Positions 48,383 through 58,220 are shown, counted from the stretch's first letter. The stretch: DNA of 64,000 nucleotides from an uncultured Pelagibacteraceae bacterium (GCA_902589505.1 CACITE010000006.1:1-64000); one strand, 5' to 3'. A program made the numbers and translations. Notes: generated by a model not told the origin, from the letters alone.

Positions 48383-49261
48383 CTATTTAAAAGTTTTAGG
48401 ATCTTCACCTTCGTATTCAGTTACAACTCTTTCTGCTTTATCAAAAGCTTCTTCCTCTTCTTTTTCCTCCTTAGAACCAAATTGTGACCACACTTTTTGC
48501 TTGCTTAAATAAACTAAAGTTAAAAGAATAATTAAGTAAAAGAAGACTTTAAAACCCATCTTGTGCCTTGCTTCAAGATGAGGATCTGCTGCCCAAACTA
48601 AAAAAGTAGTTACATCTTTTGATATTTGCGCTTTAGTTGTCTCAGTACCATCTGCATATTCTACTATTCCGTCAGATATAGGTTCAGCCATCTTTATTTT
48701 ATTACCAGGCATATATTTGTTGTAATATACCCCATCATCTAATTCATATCCTGTTGGAGCCTCTTCGTAACCCATTAGCAAGGAATAAATATAATCCGCT
48801 CCGCCCTTTCTTGCTTTAGCTAAAACTGACATATCTGGCGGATAAGCCCCTCCATTTGCAGCTGCAGCTGCTTTTGCATTTGGAAATGGCTTAACAAACT
48901 TATCTGATAGTCTTCCTGGTCTTATAAACATCTCTCCATCTTCATTTGGTCCATCTGTTACTTCAAATTGTGCTGCAATTGCCTTAGCTTCTTCAGGCAA
49001 AAATTCTGGTCCACCCTTTTCGGATAAATTTCTATAACTTAGATGTTGCACCGAATGACATCCTGCGCAAACGTCCTGATAAACTTGATATCCCCTTTGT
49101 AAAGAAGCTCTATCAAAAGTTCCAAAAATTCCTTCAAAGCTCCAGTCAGTTTTTAGATAATTAGTATTTGCTCCGTGCGAATGTTGAGAATCAGCAAAAG
49201 ATAAAGTGGTAATTATTGAAATAAAAATTGTTAAAATTATTCTATTTAAATGAACCAACAT
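48383..49261 (-). CDS. petC: Cytochrome c1 of the bc1 complex
   Basis: Heme c subunit that passes electrons from the Rieske protein to cytochrome c. The 292 residues have a signal peptide (cleavage about 23), the heme motif CAGCH (about 66-70), the [31 protein letters not shown] region (about residues 122-152) and an axial-Met region near [14 protein letters not shown] (about 184-197). The C-terminal membrane anchor is [15 protein letters not shown] (about 243-257), followed by an acidic tail. It overlaps the cytochrome b gene by 20 nt and is the last gene of the petABC operon. Confidence 0.95.
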   Translation of the reverse strand: MLVHLNRIILTIFISIITTLSFADSQHSHGANTNYLKTDWSFEGIFGTFDRASLQRGYQVYQDVCAGCHSVQHLSYRNLSEKGGPEFLPEEAKAIAAQFEVTDGPNEDGEMFIRPGRLSDKFVKPFPNAKAAAAANGGAYPPDMSVLAKARKGGADYIYSLLMGYEEAPTGYELDDGVYYNKYMPGNKIKMAEPISDGIVEYADGTETTKAQISKDVTTFLVWAADPHLEARHKMGFKVFFYLIILLTLVYLSKQKVWSQFGSKEEKEEEEAFDKAERVVTEYEGEDPKTFK

Positions 49262-50528
49262 TTTCTCCTTCGTACTTTCCTGCCATTTCTTTAAATTTAT
49301 CCATAACTCCAGGTTTATCTAAAACTGGATCAGAAATACTCATTGGCAATGGATCTGTTTTTTCATATCGCCCAAGTAACGGTAATAAAATTAAGAAGTG
49401 AATGAAGTAGTAAGCAGTAGCTATTCTAGCTAAAATTAAATAAATTCCTTCTGGAGGTTTTGCTCCTAAGTAACCAAGTAATACTACCGTAACTACTAAT
49501 ACCCAGAAAAACTTTCTATATAATGGTCTAAAAGTTGCTGACCTAACTTTTGAACTATCCAACCATGGTAAACCTGCTAAAACAAAAATTGAGGCAAACA
49601 TAAAAATTACCCCTCCTAATTTGCTAGGAATAGCTCTTAAAATTGCATAAAAAGGTAATAGATACCATTCTGGAACTATATGTGCTGGTGTAATCAATGG
49701 ATCAGCTGGAATATAATTATCTGGATGTCCTAAAAAATCTGGCAAAAAGAAAACAAATGCAAAAAATAATAATAAAAAAGCTAATAAAGCTGTAAGATCC
49801 TTCATGACCATATAAGGATGAAAAGGCATAGTTTCATTGCTTCCTTTCTTAACATCTATACCAACAGGGTTATTATTACCTGGAATGTGCAGCGACCATA
49901 TATGTAATATTACTAAACCAAAAATCAAAAACGGTAATAAATAATGCAAACTATAAAATCTATTCAAAGTTGGATTGTCTACAGAAAATCCTCCCCATAA
50001 CCAATTAGTAACACTCTCTCCTATAAGAGGAATTGCGCTAAATAAATTAGTAATTACTGTAGCCCCCCAAAAACTCATTTGACCCCATGGCAAAACATAT
50101 CCCATGAAAGCCGTAGCCATCATTAATAGATAAATCGCAAGACCTATAATCCAAATCATTTCTCTTGGAGCTTTATAGGAACCAAAATATAAACCTCTAA
50201 AAATATGAATATATACTGCAAGAAAAAACATAGATGCTCCATTTGAATGTACATATCTCATAAGCCATCCATAATTTACATCTCTCATTATATGTTCAAT
50301 ACTTGCAAAAGCATGCTCGGTATGAGCAACATAATGCATTGCTAAAATTATTCCTGTTACTATTTGAGTAATCAAACAAAAAGTTAATATTCCTCCAAAT
50401 GTCCACCAATAATTTAAATTTTTTGGAGTCGGATATGATCTTAAATGATGTGAAAGAGATAAAAGTGGTAAACGACTATCAAACCACTCCGCTAATTTCG
50501 TTTTAGGTACATATTTTTCTTCACTCAT
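49242..50528 (-). CDS. petB: Cytochrome b of the bc1 complex
   Basis: Quinol-oxidising transmembrane subunit of complex III. The 428 residues carry eight membrane helices. The heme-binding His pairs are in [14 protein letters not shown] and [24 protein letters not shown] (helices B), and in [22 protein letters not shown] (helix D). The Qo-site PEWY motif is in [17 protein letters not shown] near 288. It is full length with no split into b6/subunit IV. It lies between the Rieske gene (7 nt upstream) and cytochrome c1. Confidence 0.97.
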   Translation of the reverse strand: MSEEKYVPKTKLAEWFDSRLPLLSLSHHLRSYPTPKNLNYWWTFGGILTFCLITQIVTGIILAMHYVAHTEHAFASIEHIMRDVNYGWLMRYVHSNGASMFFLAVYIHIFRGLYFGSYKAPREMIWIIGLAIYLLMMATAFMGYVLPWGQMSFWGATVITNLFSAIPLIGESVTNWLWGGFSVDNPTLNRFYSLHYLLPFLIFGLVILHIWSLHIPGNNNPVGIDVKKGSNETMPFHPYMVMKDLTALLAFLLLFFAFVFFLPDFLGHPDNYIPADPLITPAHIVPEWYLLPFYAILRAIPSKLGGVIFMFASIFVLAGLPWLDSSKVRSATFRPLYRKFFWVLVVTVVLLGYLGAKPPEGIYLILARIATAYYFIHFLILLPLLGRYEKTDPLPMSISDPVLDKPGVMDKFKEMAGKYEGENVGSFK

Positions 50529-50535
50529 AACTCAT

Positions 50536-51048
50536 TTAGCCTATTTTAATTGTATTATTATCAACAAATTCATATTTGGGGATTTCTAAATTCGTTGGTG
50601 CTGGACCTTTTCTAATTCTTCCTGAAGTGTCGTAATGAGATCCGTGACACGGACAGAACCACGCCTTATAATCTCCCTTGTCTCCTAATGGGACACATCC
50701 CAAGTGTGTGCAAACACCAACCATAACCAACCACTCAGGATTTTTTGCTCTATCAGAATCCTTTTCTGGGTCTTTTAAATCTTTCAGATCTACAGCTGTT
50801 GCCTCATCAATTTCTTTTTTCGTTCTTCTTCTAATAAATATTGGCTTACCTCTCCATAGTACTGTGATAGTTTTTCCTGGTTCTACGCTGCTCACATCCA
50901 CTTCTGTTGTTGATAAAGCCTTTACAGATGAATCAGGATTCATTTGATCAACCAGAGGCCAAATTGTTGCTCCTAAACCAACTGCACCCACAGTGTATGT
51001 AGCTGTAAATAAAAAATCTCTTCTTTTTGGCTTAATTTCGCTGCTCAT
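50536..51048 (-). CDS. petA: Rieske iron-sulfur protein of the bc1 complex
   Basis: The 2Fe-2S subunit that takes the first electron from ubiquinol. The 170 residues have a twin-Arg-type N-terminus ([19 protein letters not shown]) that also serves as membrane anchor, [14 protein letters not shown] (about 64-77), and the cluster ligands CTHLGCVP (about 113-120) and [12 protein letters not shown] (about 133-144). This is the first gene of the three-gene operon, divergent from trmL. The gap holds a 14-bp palindrome at 51071-51084. Confidence 0.96.
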   Translation of the reverse strand: MSSEIKPKRRDFLFTATYTVGAVGLGATIWPLVDQMNPDSSVKALSTTEVDVSSVEPGKTITVLWRGKPIFIRRRTKKEIDEATAVDLKDLKDPEKDSDRAKNPEWLVMVGVCTHLGCVPLGDKGDYKAWFCPCHGSHYDTSGRIRKGPAPTNLEIPKYEFVDNNTIKIG

Positions 51049-51070
51049 AATATATATTCAACACACATAC

Positions 51071-51084
51071 GTAATATATATTAC
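51071..51084. promoter_or_regulatory. 14-bp palindrome in the petA-trmL gap
   Basis: GTAATATATATTAC is a perfect palindrome about 23 nt upstream of petA, in a 104-nt divergent gap. It overlaps possible TATATT-like -10 elements. It could be an operator for the bc1 operon, but in such AT-rich DNA chance occurrence is quite possible. Confidence 0.25.
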
Positions 51085-51152
51085 TAATTAATTACAATTA
51101 ATATAAATTTGCTAGGGTCAGAATGACACACAAAATAAAACACAACTAATAA

Positions 51153-51599
51153 ATGTTTAATATTGCTCTATATCAACCAGATATACCTCAAAACACTGGT
51201 GCAATAATTCGCTTATGCTCTTGTTTTGATGTGACTCTTGAAATAATTGAACCATGCGGTTTTCATTTTGATGACAGAAGATTAAAAAGAGTTGTTATGG
51301 ATTACCTAGATAAGAGTAAAATTATAACTTACAAATCATATAATGACTTTTTGAATAGAAAAAATGATACAAGAATTATACTCATGACCACAAAAGCAAA
51401 AAAAAATTATAATAATTTTAAATTTAAAAAAAAAGACACAATCCTTTTTGGAAGAGAAAGTAGCGGTGTTCCCAAGATCGTACATAACAATTCATATCAA
51501 AGATTAAAAATACCCTTAAAAAAAAACACAAGGTCTCTTAACATTGGTATGGCTGTGGCTATAACTTTATCCGAGGCTTTAAGACAGAATATTAATTAA
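51153..51599 (+). CDS. trmL: TrmL-like tRNA (cytidine/uridine-2'-O-)-methyltransferase
   Basis: A small SPOUT methyltransferase that 2'-O-methylates the wobble base 34 of tRNA-Leu isoacceptors. The 148 residues begin FNIALYQPDIPQNTGAIIRLC (motif 1 with N and R residues), then the knot-forming segments ILFGRESSGVP (about 91-101) and LKIPLKKNTRSLNIGMAVAI (residues about 110-129), which bind SAM. It is followed by hemF after 7 nt. Length and motif order are typical. Confidence 0.92.
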   Translation: MFNIALYQPDIPQNTGAIIRLCSCFDVTLEIIEPCGFHFDDRRLKRVVMDYLDKSKIITYKSYNDFLNRKNDTRIILMTTKAKKNYNNFKFKKKDTILFGRESSGVPKIVHNNSYQRLKIPLKKNTRSLNIGMAVAITLSEALRQNIN

Positions 51600-51606
51600 T
51601 AATAAA

Positions 51607-52416
51607 ATGAAATTAGAAACTAAAAAAAAAATTGTTAAAAAATGGTTTTTACAATTACAAAATATCATTTGTAATAGTATAGAAAGTTTAGAAAAAAGTT
51701 ATGGTTCTAAAATAAAATTTAAAAAAAATAAATGGAAACACGGTGAGTTTAGAATAATAAAAGGTGAGGTAATCGAAAAAGGAGGTGTAGCTTTCTCCAA
51801 TGTAAAAGGTAAATTTTCCGCAAAATTTGCAAAAAAAATTCCTGGAGCAGGAGGTAGCAGAAACTTTTGGTCTACTGGTGTTTCTGTAGTTTTACATCCA
51901 AAAAATCCTAAAATACCAGCTATGCATTTTAATACGAGATTTATTTGTACAAAAAAGAGTTGGTTTGGAGGTGGAATGGATGTAACACCTTGTATTTTAG
52001 ACAATAAAGAAAAAAAGAATTTTCATAAGGAATTAAAAAAAATGTGCGACCTTCACAACAAAAAATATTATTCTAATTATAAAAAATGGTGCGATAAATA
52101 TTTTTTTATACCTCACAGAAATGAATCTCGTGGAATAGGAGGTATATTTTTTGATTATAAAATGGATAATTGGAAAAAAGATTTTCTGTTTGTAAAAGAT
52201 GTTGGTATTACCTTTAATCATTTAATTAAAAAAATTATGAAGAAAAAAATATTTTTGAAGTGGACAAAAAAAGAAAAAGAAATACAGTTATTGAAACGTG
52301 GTAGATATGTAGAATTTAATTTACTTTACGATCGAGGTACTAAATTTGGTTTAAATAGCGGCGGTAATCCCGAAGCAATACTAATGTCTATGCCACCACA
52401 AGCAAAATGGAAATAA
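51607..52416 (+). CDS. hemF: HemF, oxygen-dependent coproporphyrinogen III oxidase
   Basis: Aerobic heme-biosynthesis enzyme that decarboxylates two propionates of coproporphyrinogen III. The 269 residues include GGVAFSNVKGKF (about 61-72), FWSTGVSVVLHPKNPKIPAMHFNTRFI (about residues 85-111, catalytic His region), WFGGGMDVTPC (about 118-128), YFFIPHRNESRGIGGIFFD (about 165-183) and YDRGTKFGLNSGG (about 240). The use of the oxygen-dependent form fits an aerobic organism. It lies between trmL and greA with only 3 nt before greA. Confidence 0.96.
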   Translation: MKLETKKKIVKKWFLQLQNIICNSIESLEKSYGSKIKFKKNKWKHGEFRIIKGEVIEKGGVAFSNVKGKFSAKFAKKIPGAGGSRNFWSTGVSVVLHPKNPKIPAMHFNTRFICTKKSWFGGGMDVTPCILDNKEKKNFHKELKKMCDLHNKKYYSNYKKWCDKYFFIPHRNESRGIGGIFFDYKMDNWKKDFLFVKDVGITFNHLIKKIMKKKIFLKWTKKEKEIQLLKRGRYVEFNLLYDRGTKFGLNSGGNPEAILMSMPPQAKWK

Positions 52417-52419
52417 TTT

Positions 52420-52896
52420 ATGGAAAAAATACCAATAACTTCGCAGGGTCTAGAAAAAATTAAAAAGGAATTAGAAGAGTTAACAAAAATTAAAAGACCA
52501 AAAATCATTCTGGCGATCGCCGAAGCAAGATCACATGGTGATTTAAAAGAAAACGCTGAGTACCACGCTGCAAAAGATGAACAGGCAAAAATTGAGGGAA
52601 GAATAATTAAACTAAATGATCTAATTGCAAGAGCAAATGTAATAGATGTAACAAAATTAGAGAAAAAAGATAATGTAATTTTTGGTTCTACCGTTGATTT
52701 GCTTGATTTAGAAAATAACAAAAAAAAAACTTATAAAATTGTTGGTGAAGAAGAAGCTGATCTAGCAAAAAATCTTATTTATTTTAAATCACCAATTGGA
52801 AAAGCATTAATAGGAAAAAATAAAAAAGATTTAATAACTGTAACCACTCCCTCTGGGGAGAAAAATTTCGAGATTATAGAAGTGAAATATATTTAG
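52420..52896 (+). CDS. greA: GreA, transcript cleavage factor
   Basis: Rescues backtracked RNA polymerase by stimulating cleavage of the nascent RNA. The 158 residues hold an N-terminal antiparallel coiled coil (1-75) with the tip motif HGDLKENAEYHAAKDEQ, whose acidic residues position catalytic magnesium. The C-terminal globular domain has VDLLDLENNKKKTYKIVGEEEAD and SPIGKALIGK. Length is canonical. Its stop shares the TTAG tetranucleotide (52893-52896) with the convergent CCA-adding enzyme gene. Confidence 0.96.
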   Translation: MEKIPITSQGLEKIKKELEELTKIKRPKIILAIAEARSHGDLKENAEYHAAKDEQAKIEGRIIKLNDLIARANVIDVTKLEKKDNVIFGSTVDLLDLENNKKKTYKIVGEEEADLAKNLIYFKSPIGKALIGKNKKDLITVTTPSGEKNFEIIEVKYI

Positions 52897-54194
52897 CTTC
52901 TCTTATTCTTGCCCAAAGATTTTTGAATTATTTTTTTATCTAAAACAAAATTATTTTTAATCCACTGCTCTTCCAAAAATTTTAATTTTTTTCCCAAAAC
53001 TTTTCCAGTTTCATATCCTAAGATTTTTAAATCATCACCCGAAATAGGAAACTTGGGTTTTTTACAGGCATCTACATAATCAATTATTTTTTTGATATTT
53101 AAATCTTTAATTTTATTATTCAAGCATACTGAAAAAAGCAACAAATCTTTAACATAATCTTTGTTTGAAAGATAAATCATTTTTCTTATATTTTCTTTCA
53201 TATAAAATTTTTTACTCTTTAAACTGTCAAAGTTAATTGAAATATTTTTAAGTCTATTTTTGATTTTGTTAGATATTTTATATTTATGACAAAAATATTC
53301 ATGATCATTTGACTTGTCTAAAATGAGTAAGGCCAAAATTAAACAATTATCATATTTGTCTTTTAATTTTTTATCTAATCCACTAATTGTTTTTAATCTT
53401 TCATAATATTTAAATTGCGGAAATATATTTTGAATAATCTCTTTTGAGCTACTATCTAAAAATAAATTATATAGATTATCAAGTTTTAAAATTTTATTTA
53501 ACTCATCAAATATTCTTTCGTTAGAAATTTTATTTAATCCATTTATATGTTTTTTTATTGAACTAATAGTATCTTGATCGTGATCTATTTTGCTATACTT
53601 CGTAAAGAATCTAAAATATCTTAAAATACGTAAGTAATCCTCTTGAATTCTTTCTTCCGCTGAACCGATAAATTTTATTTTTCCCTCATTTAAATCGGAT
53701 ATACCATTTAAAGGATCAAAAATACGTCCTTCCAAATCCACATATATAGCATTCATGGTAAAATCTCTTCTTAACGCATCGTCTCTCCAACTTGTGGTGA
53801 ATTGAACTTCTGCGTGTCTTCCATCCGTTAATAGATCTTTTCTTAAGGTTGTAATTTCAAATTTTTTTCTATTTAAAATGGCCGTTACAGTTCCATGAGA
53901 TATTCCGGTATCAATAATTTTAATATTCAAATTTTTAAGTTTTTCTTTAATTTCAGCGGGCTCAAGAGAAGTTGCTAAATCAATATCATCTATGTGTTCA
54001 CCTAAAATTGCTTTTCTCACACACCCTCCAACAAATCTGATTACATCATTTTTTTCAGAAGTATTAAGATGTGAAAAAATTATTTCAGCCTCTTTTATAT
54101 TTTCCAACGGTTTTGTACTTTTGTCTGTTCCAAATTTTTTATAAAAAAAACGGTCAGCATTAAAAATAATATCTTTTATTTTTTTTTTAAACAT
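52893..54194 (-). CDS. cca: CCA tRNA nucleotidyltransferase / poly(A) polymerase family
   Basis: Class II nucleotidyltransferase that repairs or adds tRNA 3'-CCA ends. From ATG at 54194 (MFKKKIKDIIFNADRFFYKK) it has about 433 residues. The palm shows IRFVGGCVRKAILGEHIDDIDLATS (residues about 51-75), with the GG..R and catalytic DxD motifs. FTMNAIYVDLEGRIFDP and EDYLRILRYFRFF (about 190) are the next family motifs. The frame remains open up to 54248, but that extension is inside the tRNA-Gln gene and should not be used. The tRNA lies 5 nt upstream on the same strand, probably on one transcript. Confidence 0.9.
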   Translation of the reverse strand: MFKKKIKDIIFNADRFFYKKFGTDKSTKPLENIKEAEIIFSHLNTSEKNDVIRFVGGCVRKAILGEHIDDIDLATSLEPAEIKEKLKNLNIKIIDTGISHGTVTAILNRKKFEITTLRKDLLTDGRHAEVQFTTSWRDDALRRDFTMNAIYVDLEGRIFDPLNGISDLNEGKIKFIGSAEERIQEDYLRILRYFRFFTKYSKIDHDQDTISSIKKHINGLNKISNERIFDELNKILKLDNLYNLFLDSSSKEIIQNIFPQFKYYERLKTISGLDKKLKDKYDNCLILALLILDKSNDHEYFCHKYKISNKIKNRLKNISINFDSLKSKKFYMKENIRKMIYLSNKDYVKDLLLFSVCLNNKIKDLNIKKIIDYVDACKKPKFPISGDDLKILGYETGKVLGKKLKFLEEQWIKNNFVLDKKIIQKSLGKNKRS

Positions 54195-54199
54195 TTTTT

Positions 54200-54273
54200 T
54201 GGCTGGGGCGCTAGGATTCGAACCTAGGATGGTGGTACCAAAAACCACTGCCTTACCGCTTGGCTACGCCCCA
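54200..54273 (-). tRNA. tRNA-Gln (anticodon TTG)
   Basis: Minus-strand cloverleaf: acceptor TGGGGCG pairs with CGCCCCA, the D-arm is AGCCAAGCGGTAAGGC, the anticodon stem GTGGT/ACCAC encloses loop TTTTGGT (anticodon TTG, reading CAA), and the T-arm is CTAGGTTCGAATCCTAG. Discriminator G and the CCA end are encoded. It precedes the CCA-adding enzyme gene. Confidence 0.97.
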
Positions 54274-54307
54274 ATGTAGGTTTGAGATATATCACAAATG
54301 TTTTATT

Positions 54308-55171
54308 TTATATAGTTTTTGATACAACAGACCAATATTTTGGATATTTTGATTTTACTAATTTTTGTGCATTAATTGCATTTTTCATGCTTGAAAATAT
54401 TCCAATACAAGCTGATCCTGAGCCAGTGATCCTTGAAAAATAACATCCTTTCTGTGACTTAATACAACTAATAATTTTTTTAATTCGTGGATATATTTTA
54501 AATACGATTTTTTCAAGATCGTTACTTTCATTTTTTAAAATATTTAATAATTTTCTTTTATTATTTATATCAGGAAAAGATTGTATTTTTGATAAAGTAA
54601 AATTTTTATTTTTTTTATATATTTTCTTAGTTGAACAAATAATGTTTGGATAAACAATCAATAAGTTAAATTTAAATTTTTGACTAAGTCTTAACATTTC
54701 AACTTTTTTACTGCCAAGAAAAGTGTTTTTTTTAATTAAACTAATTGGTACATCAAAACCTATTTTTCTAGCTATACTTTCTTTTTGTTTTAAATTTAAA
54801 TTCAAATTCATTTTTGAATCAAAATAATTTAACAAACTCGCTGCATTAGAAGATCCCCCTCCTAGTCCAGATCCATGCGGTATATTTTTTTTTATATTAA
54901 TTTTATATATTTGATTTCCTAATAATTTATTTTTTCTTAATAAATACAGCAATCTTGTTACAGTATTTGTTTTTATTTTAATATTTTTCCCAAATCTTCC
55001 GAAAAAACTTATCCTATCACTTAACTCATTAATTTTTGATATTGATATTACGTCGTGTAAATCGCAAAAAGTGATTAGAGAAGATATTTTGTGATAACCA
55101 CTACTTAATTTTTTTATAACTCTTAAGGATAAATTAATTTTGCAATAGGATTTTATTATAAATTTTTTCAC
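54308..55171 (-). CDS. ispE: IspE, 4-diphosphocytidyl-2-C-methyl-D-erythritol kinase
   Basis: GHMP kinase of the non-mevalonate isoprenoid pathway. The 287 residues begin KSYCKINLSLRVIKKLSSGYH, the family opening with the substrate Lys/Asn, then carry the ATP loop PHGSGLGGGSSNAASLL (about 94-110) and a late motif SRITGSGSACIGIF (about 250-263). Length is typical. It ends 35 nt upstream of the tRNA-Gln gene and follows a TPR protein gene on the same strand, an arrangement seen in other alphaproteobacteria. Confidence 0.93.
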   Translation of the reverse strand: MKKFIIKSYCKINLSLRVIKKLSSGYHKISSLITFCDLHDVISISKINELSDRISFFGRFGKNIKIKTNTVTRLLYLLRKNKLLGNQIYKINIKKNIPHGSGLGGGSSNAASLLNYFDSKMNLNLNLKQKESIARKIGFDVPISLIKKNTFLGSKKVEMLRLSQKFKFNLLIVYPNIICSTKKIYKKNKNFTLSKIQSFPDINNKRKLLNILKNESNDLEKIVFKIYPRIKKIISCIKSQKGCYFSRITGSGSACIGIFSSMKNAINAQKLVKSKYPKYWSVVSKTI

Positions 55172-55180
55172 TTAATTAAA

Positions 55181-56899
55181 TTATAACTGTCTACTCATGC
55201 CAAAAATTAGTTTTCTTTTTATATTATCTTTTAACTTTTCTTCAACTTTATCTAATTTTAAAATACTGCTCCATATATGTCTTGCCTGAATATCTTTATT
55301 CAACATCCAAAGTGAATCCGCATAATGATCAGTTATAATTGGGTCTGAAGGTAGTAATTCTACAGCTTTTTCTAAAAAAAATTTTGCTTTAATATAATTT
55401 TTCTTCGCATAATAAGCCCATCCCAATGAATCAATAATATAACCATCGTTCTCTTCAAGTTTATTAGCTTTTATTAACATTTCTAACCCTTTATCTAAAT
55501 TCACCCCTTTATCGACCCAAGTATAAGCCAAATAATTTAATACATGCGCTTGATCAGGTAATATTTTTAGAGACTCGATTAAATCTGACTCTGCTCTTTT
55601 CCATTTTCCAAGCCTCTCATAGCTCGTTCCCCTTCTATATAATATTTTTGGAATTAAAAGATGGTTTTTCTCTATCTTCTCCAATGCTAGAGAATAGTAT
55701 TTTATAGATTTTTCATAATATTCGTTATCTTTATAAAAATTTGCCAACTCATAATAGTGTTTCAATTTAGGTTTTTTTAACAAATTAAAATCTTTCTCTA
55801 AACTTTTTAAAGAATATTTCTTACCTTTTTCATCTAATATAATTGATGCGATATTTTTTGATGCATGCCAATCGTATACGGATCCTATCGATTTTAACGA
55901 GCGGTAAATATCTTTTGAAGCTTTAGATTTATTTTGAAAATATAAATTTTCTGCTAAAAGAGCTTTGTTGGGTAAAAATTTATCATTTAAAAAAAGAGAA
56001 ATTTTTAAATAAAAATTTGAAGATCTGTAGTCTCTTTCACTTGCATACAAGTTAGCTATAACATAAAAAAACTCAGCTAGTGAATCATTTGGGTTTTTGC
56101 AATTAAAAAAATTTGTTATTTTTTTATATTTTTTATCAAGAAAAAAAAGCTCCGTTTGTTCTAATAATAAATTTGAATTATATTTTTTTCTACTAATTCG
56201 AATAATTTTTTTGGCTTCATCTACTTTATTTTTAGATAGCAAATAGTTAATTAAAAAAAAGTTATATCTTGAGAAATTGTAATTTTTACTTTCAATTAAT
56301 TGTTCAAAAGACTTTAAAGTTTCTTTAGAATCAAAATAGCATTGTAAAAAAATTTTTTGTGTACTTTTTAAATGTCGATAAGGTTCAGGAATTTTATTAA
56401 TAAATCTAAAAGTTTCTTTTTTATCATTTTGTATAGCTTTTACCCATGATATTAAAATATTTCCAATAAAATTATCAAAGATCAAATTATGACGTGAAAT
56501 TTTATTTAGTCTTTGAAAATATTTTTCAGCAACCGTATAGTCTTCTTTTAAATAAGCGTTTAGCCCCAATAGAAGATCTATTTCAAAAATAAGATCCTTT
56601 TCGTTCCATGTTTTTTTTGAAAAAATAAATGCTTGATTAAATTTTTCAAGCAAAACGAGAGTTTTTACAAATTCAATTTTATACTGGGAGTGACTATTTT
56701 TTTTTGGATTAATATTTTTTAAATATTTAAATGCCCGAATATCATGATTCTGATTTATTGACACAATACCTGAAAAATAATTAGAAATATTTTCGTCGGT
56801 AAACTTAATTTTATTATCTGTTGATGCCAGCAAAGGTTTTGTTAATAATATAATCAACAGGGTTAATACAATATTAATTTTTTTAGGTAAAAATTTCAT
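55181..56899 (-). CDS. Exported TPR-repeat protein
   Basis: A 572-residue protein with a signal peptide (hydrophobic segment about 8-24, cleavage near LLAS) and many helical repeats. Clear TPR units occur in the C-terminal third, for example KYYSLALEKIEKNH, RRGTSYERLGKWKRAESDLI, NYLAYTWVDKGVNLDKGLEML and IDSLGWAYYAKKNYIKAKFFL. The LAYTWVDKG and SLGWA pattern is common in alphaproteobacterial TPR proteins encoded beside ispE. Probably periplasmic or outer-membrane associated and acting as a scaffold. No catalytic domain seen; partner unknown. Confidence 0.8.
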   Translation of the reverse strand: MKFLPKKINIVLTLLIILLTKPLLASTDNKIKFTDENISNYFSGIVSINQNHDIRAFKYLKNINPKKNSHSQYKIEFVKTLVLLEKFNQAFIFSKKTWNEKDLIFEIDLLLGLNAYLKEDYTVAEKYFQRLNKISRHNLIFDNFIGNILISWVKAIQNDKKETFRFINKIPEPYRHLKSTQKIFLQCYFDSKETLKSFEQLIESKNYNFSRYNFFLINYLLSKNKVDEAKKIIRISRKKYNSNLLLEQTELFFLDKKYKKITNFFNCKNPNDSLAEFFYVIANLYASERDYRSSNFYLKISLFLNDKFLPNKALLAENLYFQNKSKASKDIYRSLKSIGSVYDWHASKNIASIILDEKGKKYSLKSLEKDFNLLKKPKLKHYYELANFYKDNEYYEKSIKYYSLALEKIEKNHLLIPKILYRRGTSYERLGKWKRAESDLIESLKILPDQAHVLNYLAYTWVDKGVNLDKGLEMLIKANKLEENDGYIIDSLGWAYYAKKNYIKAKFFLEKAVELLPSDPIITDHYADSLWMLNKDIQARHIWSSILKLDKVEEKLKDNIKRKLIFGMSRQL

Positions 56900-56916
56900 A
56901 TATTATACTTTATAAA

Positions 56917-57621
56917 ATGAAAAATGGTCTAAATCAAAAGTTAATTAATCTAGTTGAATTTTATAATTTAATTGGTGTAGATTTTTTATCAAGCAATAAT
57001 CCAATGAGCAGAAAAACTAAAAGTTTGGTTGATATATCAAGTGGCACAAGATTGGAAAAACTAAATAAATTAAAAAAAAAACTACAAAATATCAAAAATT
57101 GTGATTTAAAAAAAAATGCTAATAATTTGGTTTTTGGAGATGGTAATATTAATTCAAAAATAATGATCATAGGAGAAGGCCCAGGTGCTAACGAAGATGC
57201 TGAAGGAAAGCCTTTTGTTGGGCGCGCTGGCAAATTGTTGGATAAAATGCTCCTGTCCATACAGTTGGATAGAAAAAAAGTTTATATATCAAATGTTGTT
57301 AACTATAGGCCTCCAGAAAATAGAAAGCCTTCTGAAAAAGAAATTGAAAGATATCTACCTTATCTTATAAATCATATCGAAATCATTAACCCAAAAATTT
57401 TAGTTTTGCTTGGCAGCACCGCCCTAAATTCATTAATTGGTAATGAGATAGTTATTTCCAAAGCTAGAGGTAAATGGGTGCAAAAAACTATAGGCTCTGT
57501 AAAACCGTGGATAATTGCTTCTTTCCATCCTGCTTTTTTAATGAGACAGCCAGAACAAAAAAAGTTGGCATGGATAGATTTAAAAATGATTAGAGAAAAA
57601 TCCAAAATTTTAAAAATATAA
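56917..57621 (+). CDS. Uracil-DNA glycosylase, family 4-like
   Basis: A 234-residue base-excision repair glycosylase. Motif A is GEGPGANEDAEGKPFVGRAG (about 87-106) and motif B is SFHPAFLMRQP (about 207-217), with YISNVVNYRPPENRKPSEKE between. This is the alphaproteobacterial form with a 50-60 residue N-terminal extension. Family 4 enzymes usually bind a 4Fe-4S cluster through four Cys; here only one Cys is present in the whole protein (in NCDLKKNANNLVF), so a cluster is unlikely. Divergent from the TPR gene and followed by rnhB after 5 nt. Confidence 0.87.
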   Translation: MKNGLNQKLINLVEFYNLIGVDFLSSNNPMSRKTKSLVDISSGTRLEKLNKLKKKLQNIKNCDLKKNANNLVFGDGNINSKIMIIGEGPGANEDAEGKPFVGRAGKLLDKMLLSIQLDRKKVYISNVVNYRPPENRKPSEKEIERYLPYLINHIEIINPKILVLLGSTALNSLIGNEIVISKARGKWVQKTIGSVKPWIIASFHPAFLMRQPEQKKLAWIDLKMIREKSKILKI

Positions 57622-57626
57622 TAATA

Positions 57627-58220
57627 TTGTTAAAAATTCGCAAAGTAGCAGGTGTAGATGAAGTTGGAAGGGGTTGTCTAGCTGGACCAGTGTTTGCAGC
57701 GGCAGTAATTTTAAATAAGAATATCAAAATTAAAGGTATTCGAGATTCAAAAAAAATTCCTTTTAAGGAAAGAATTTCACTCTCAAGATATATAAAAAAA
57801 AACTCTGTTTATGCTGTGGCAACCGCGAGTGTTAAGGAAATAAATAAAATAAACATTTTAAATGCATCTCTCTTATCTATGAAAAGAGCTTTAAAAAAAT
57901 TAAAAAAAAAACCTTCTGTAGCATACATCGACGGACCATTTTCACCAAAAAACATAAAATTAAAATGTAAAACTATTATTAAAGGTGATGAAAAAATTAC
58001 TTGTATCGCTGCTGCTTCAATTATAGCAAAAGTTTCTAGAGATCGTTTTATGATCAAATTATCTAAAAAATATCCAAAATATCTTTGGAATAAAAATTTT
58101 GGGTACGGAACAACTGATCATTTGCGAGGATTAAAAAAATATGGAATTACTAAACATCATAGAAAAAATTTTAGACCAATACACAACATCTTGATTGGTA
58201 AAGCACGTGAAACACAATAA
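57627..58220 (+). CDS. rnhB: RnhB, ribonuclease HII
   Basis: Removes ribonucleotides and RNA primers from DNA. The 197 residues begin VAGVDEVGRGCLAGPVFAAA, containing two catalytic acids (Asp-Glu), then SLLSMKRALKK and YIDGPF (third acid about 100), KGDEKITCIAAASIIAKVSRD (about 124-144; last acid) and YGTTDHLRGLKKYG. The start is a TTG at 57627; no ATG fits ahead of the conserved Gly-Val-Asp-Glu. In alphaproteobacteria rnhB next to ccrM is a common pair, as here. Confidence 0.94.
   Translation: MLKIRKVAGVDEVGRGCLAGPVFAAAVILNKNIKIKGIRDSKKIPFKERISLSRYIKKNSVYAVATASVKEINKINILNASLLSMKRALKKLKKKPSVAYIDGPFSPKNIKLKCKTIIKGDEKITCIAAASIIAKVSRDRFMIKLSKKYPKYLWNKNFGYGTTDHLRGLKKYGITKHHRKNFRPIHNILIGKARETQ

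Noticed and set aside
54195-54248. N-terminal extension of the CCA-adding enzyme
   Set aside because: It is the translation of part of tRNA-Gln; the ATG at 54194 gives the family start.
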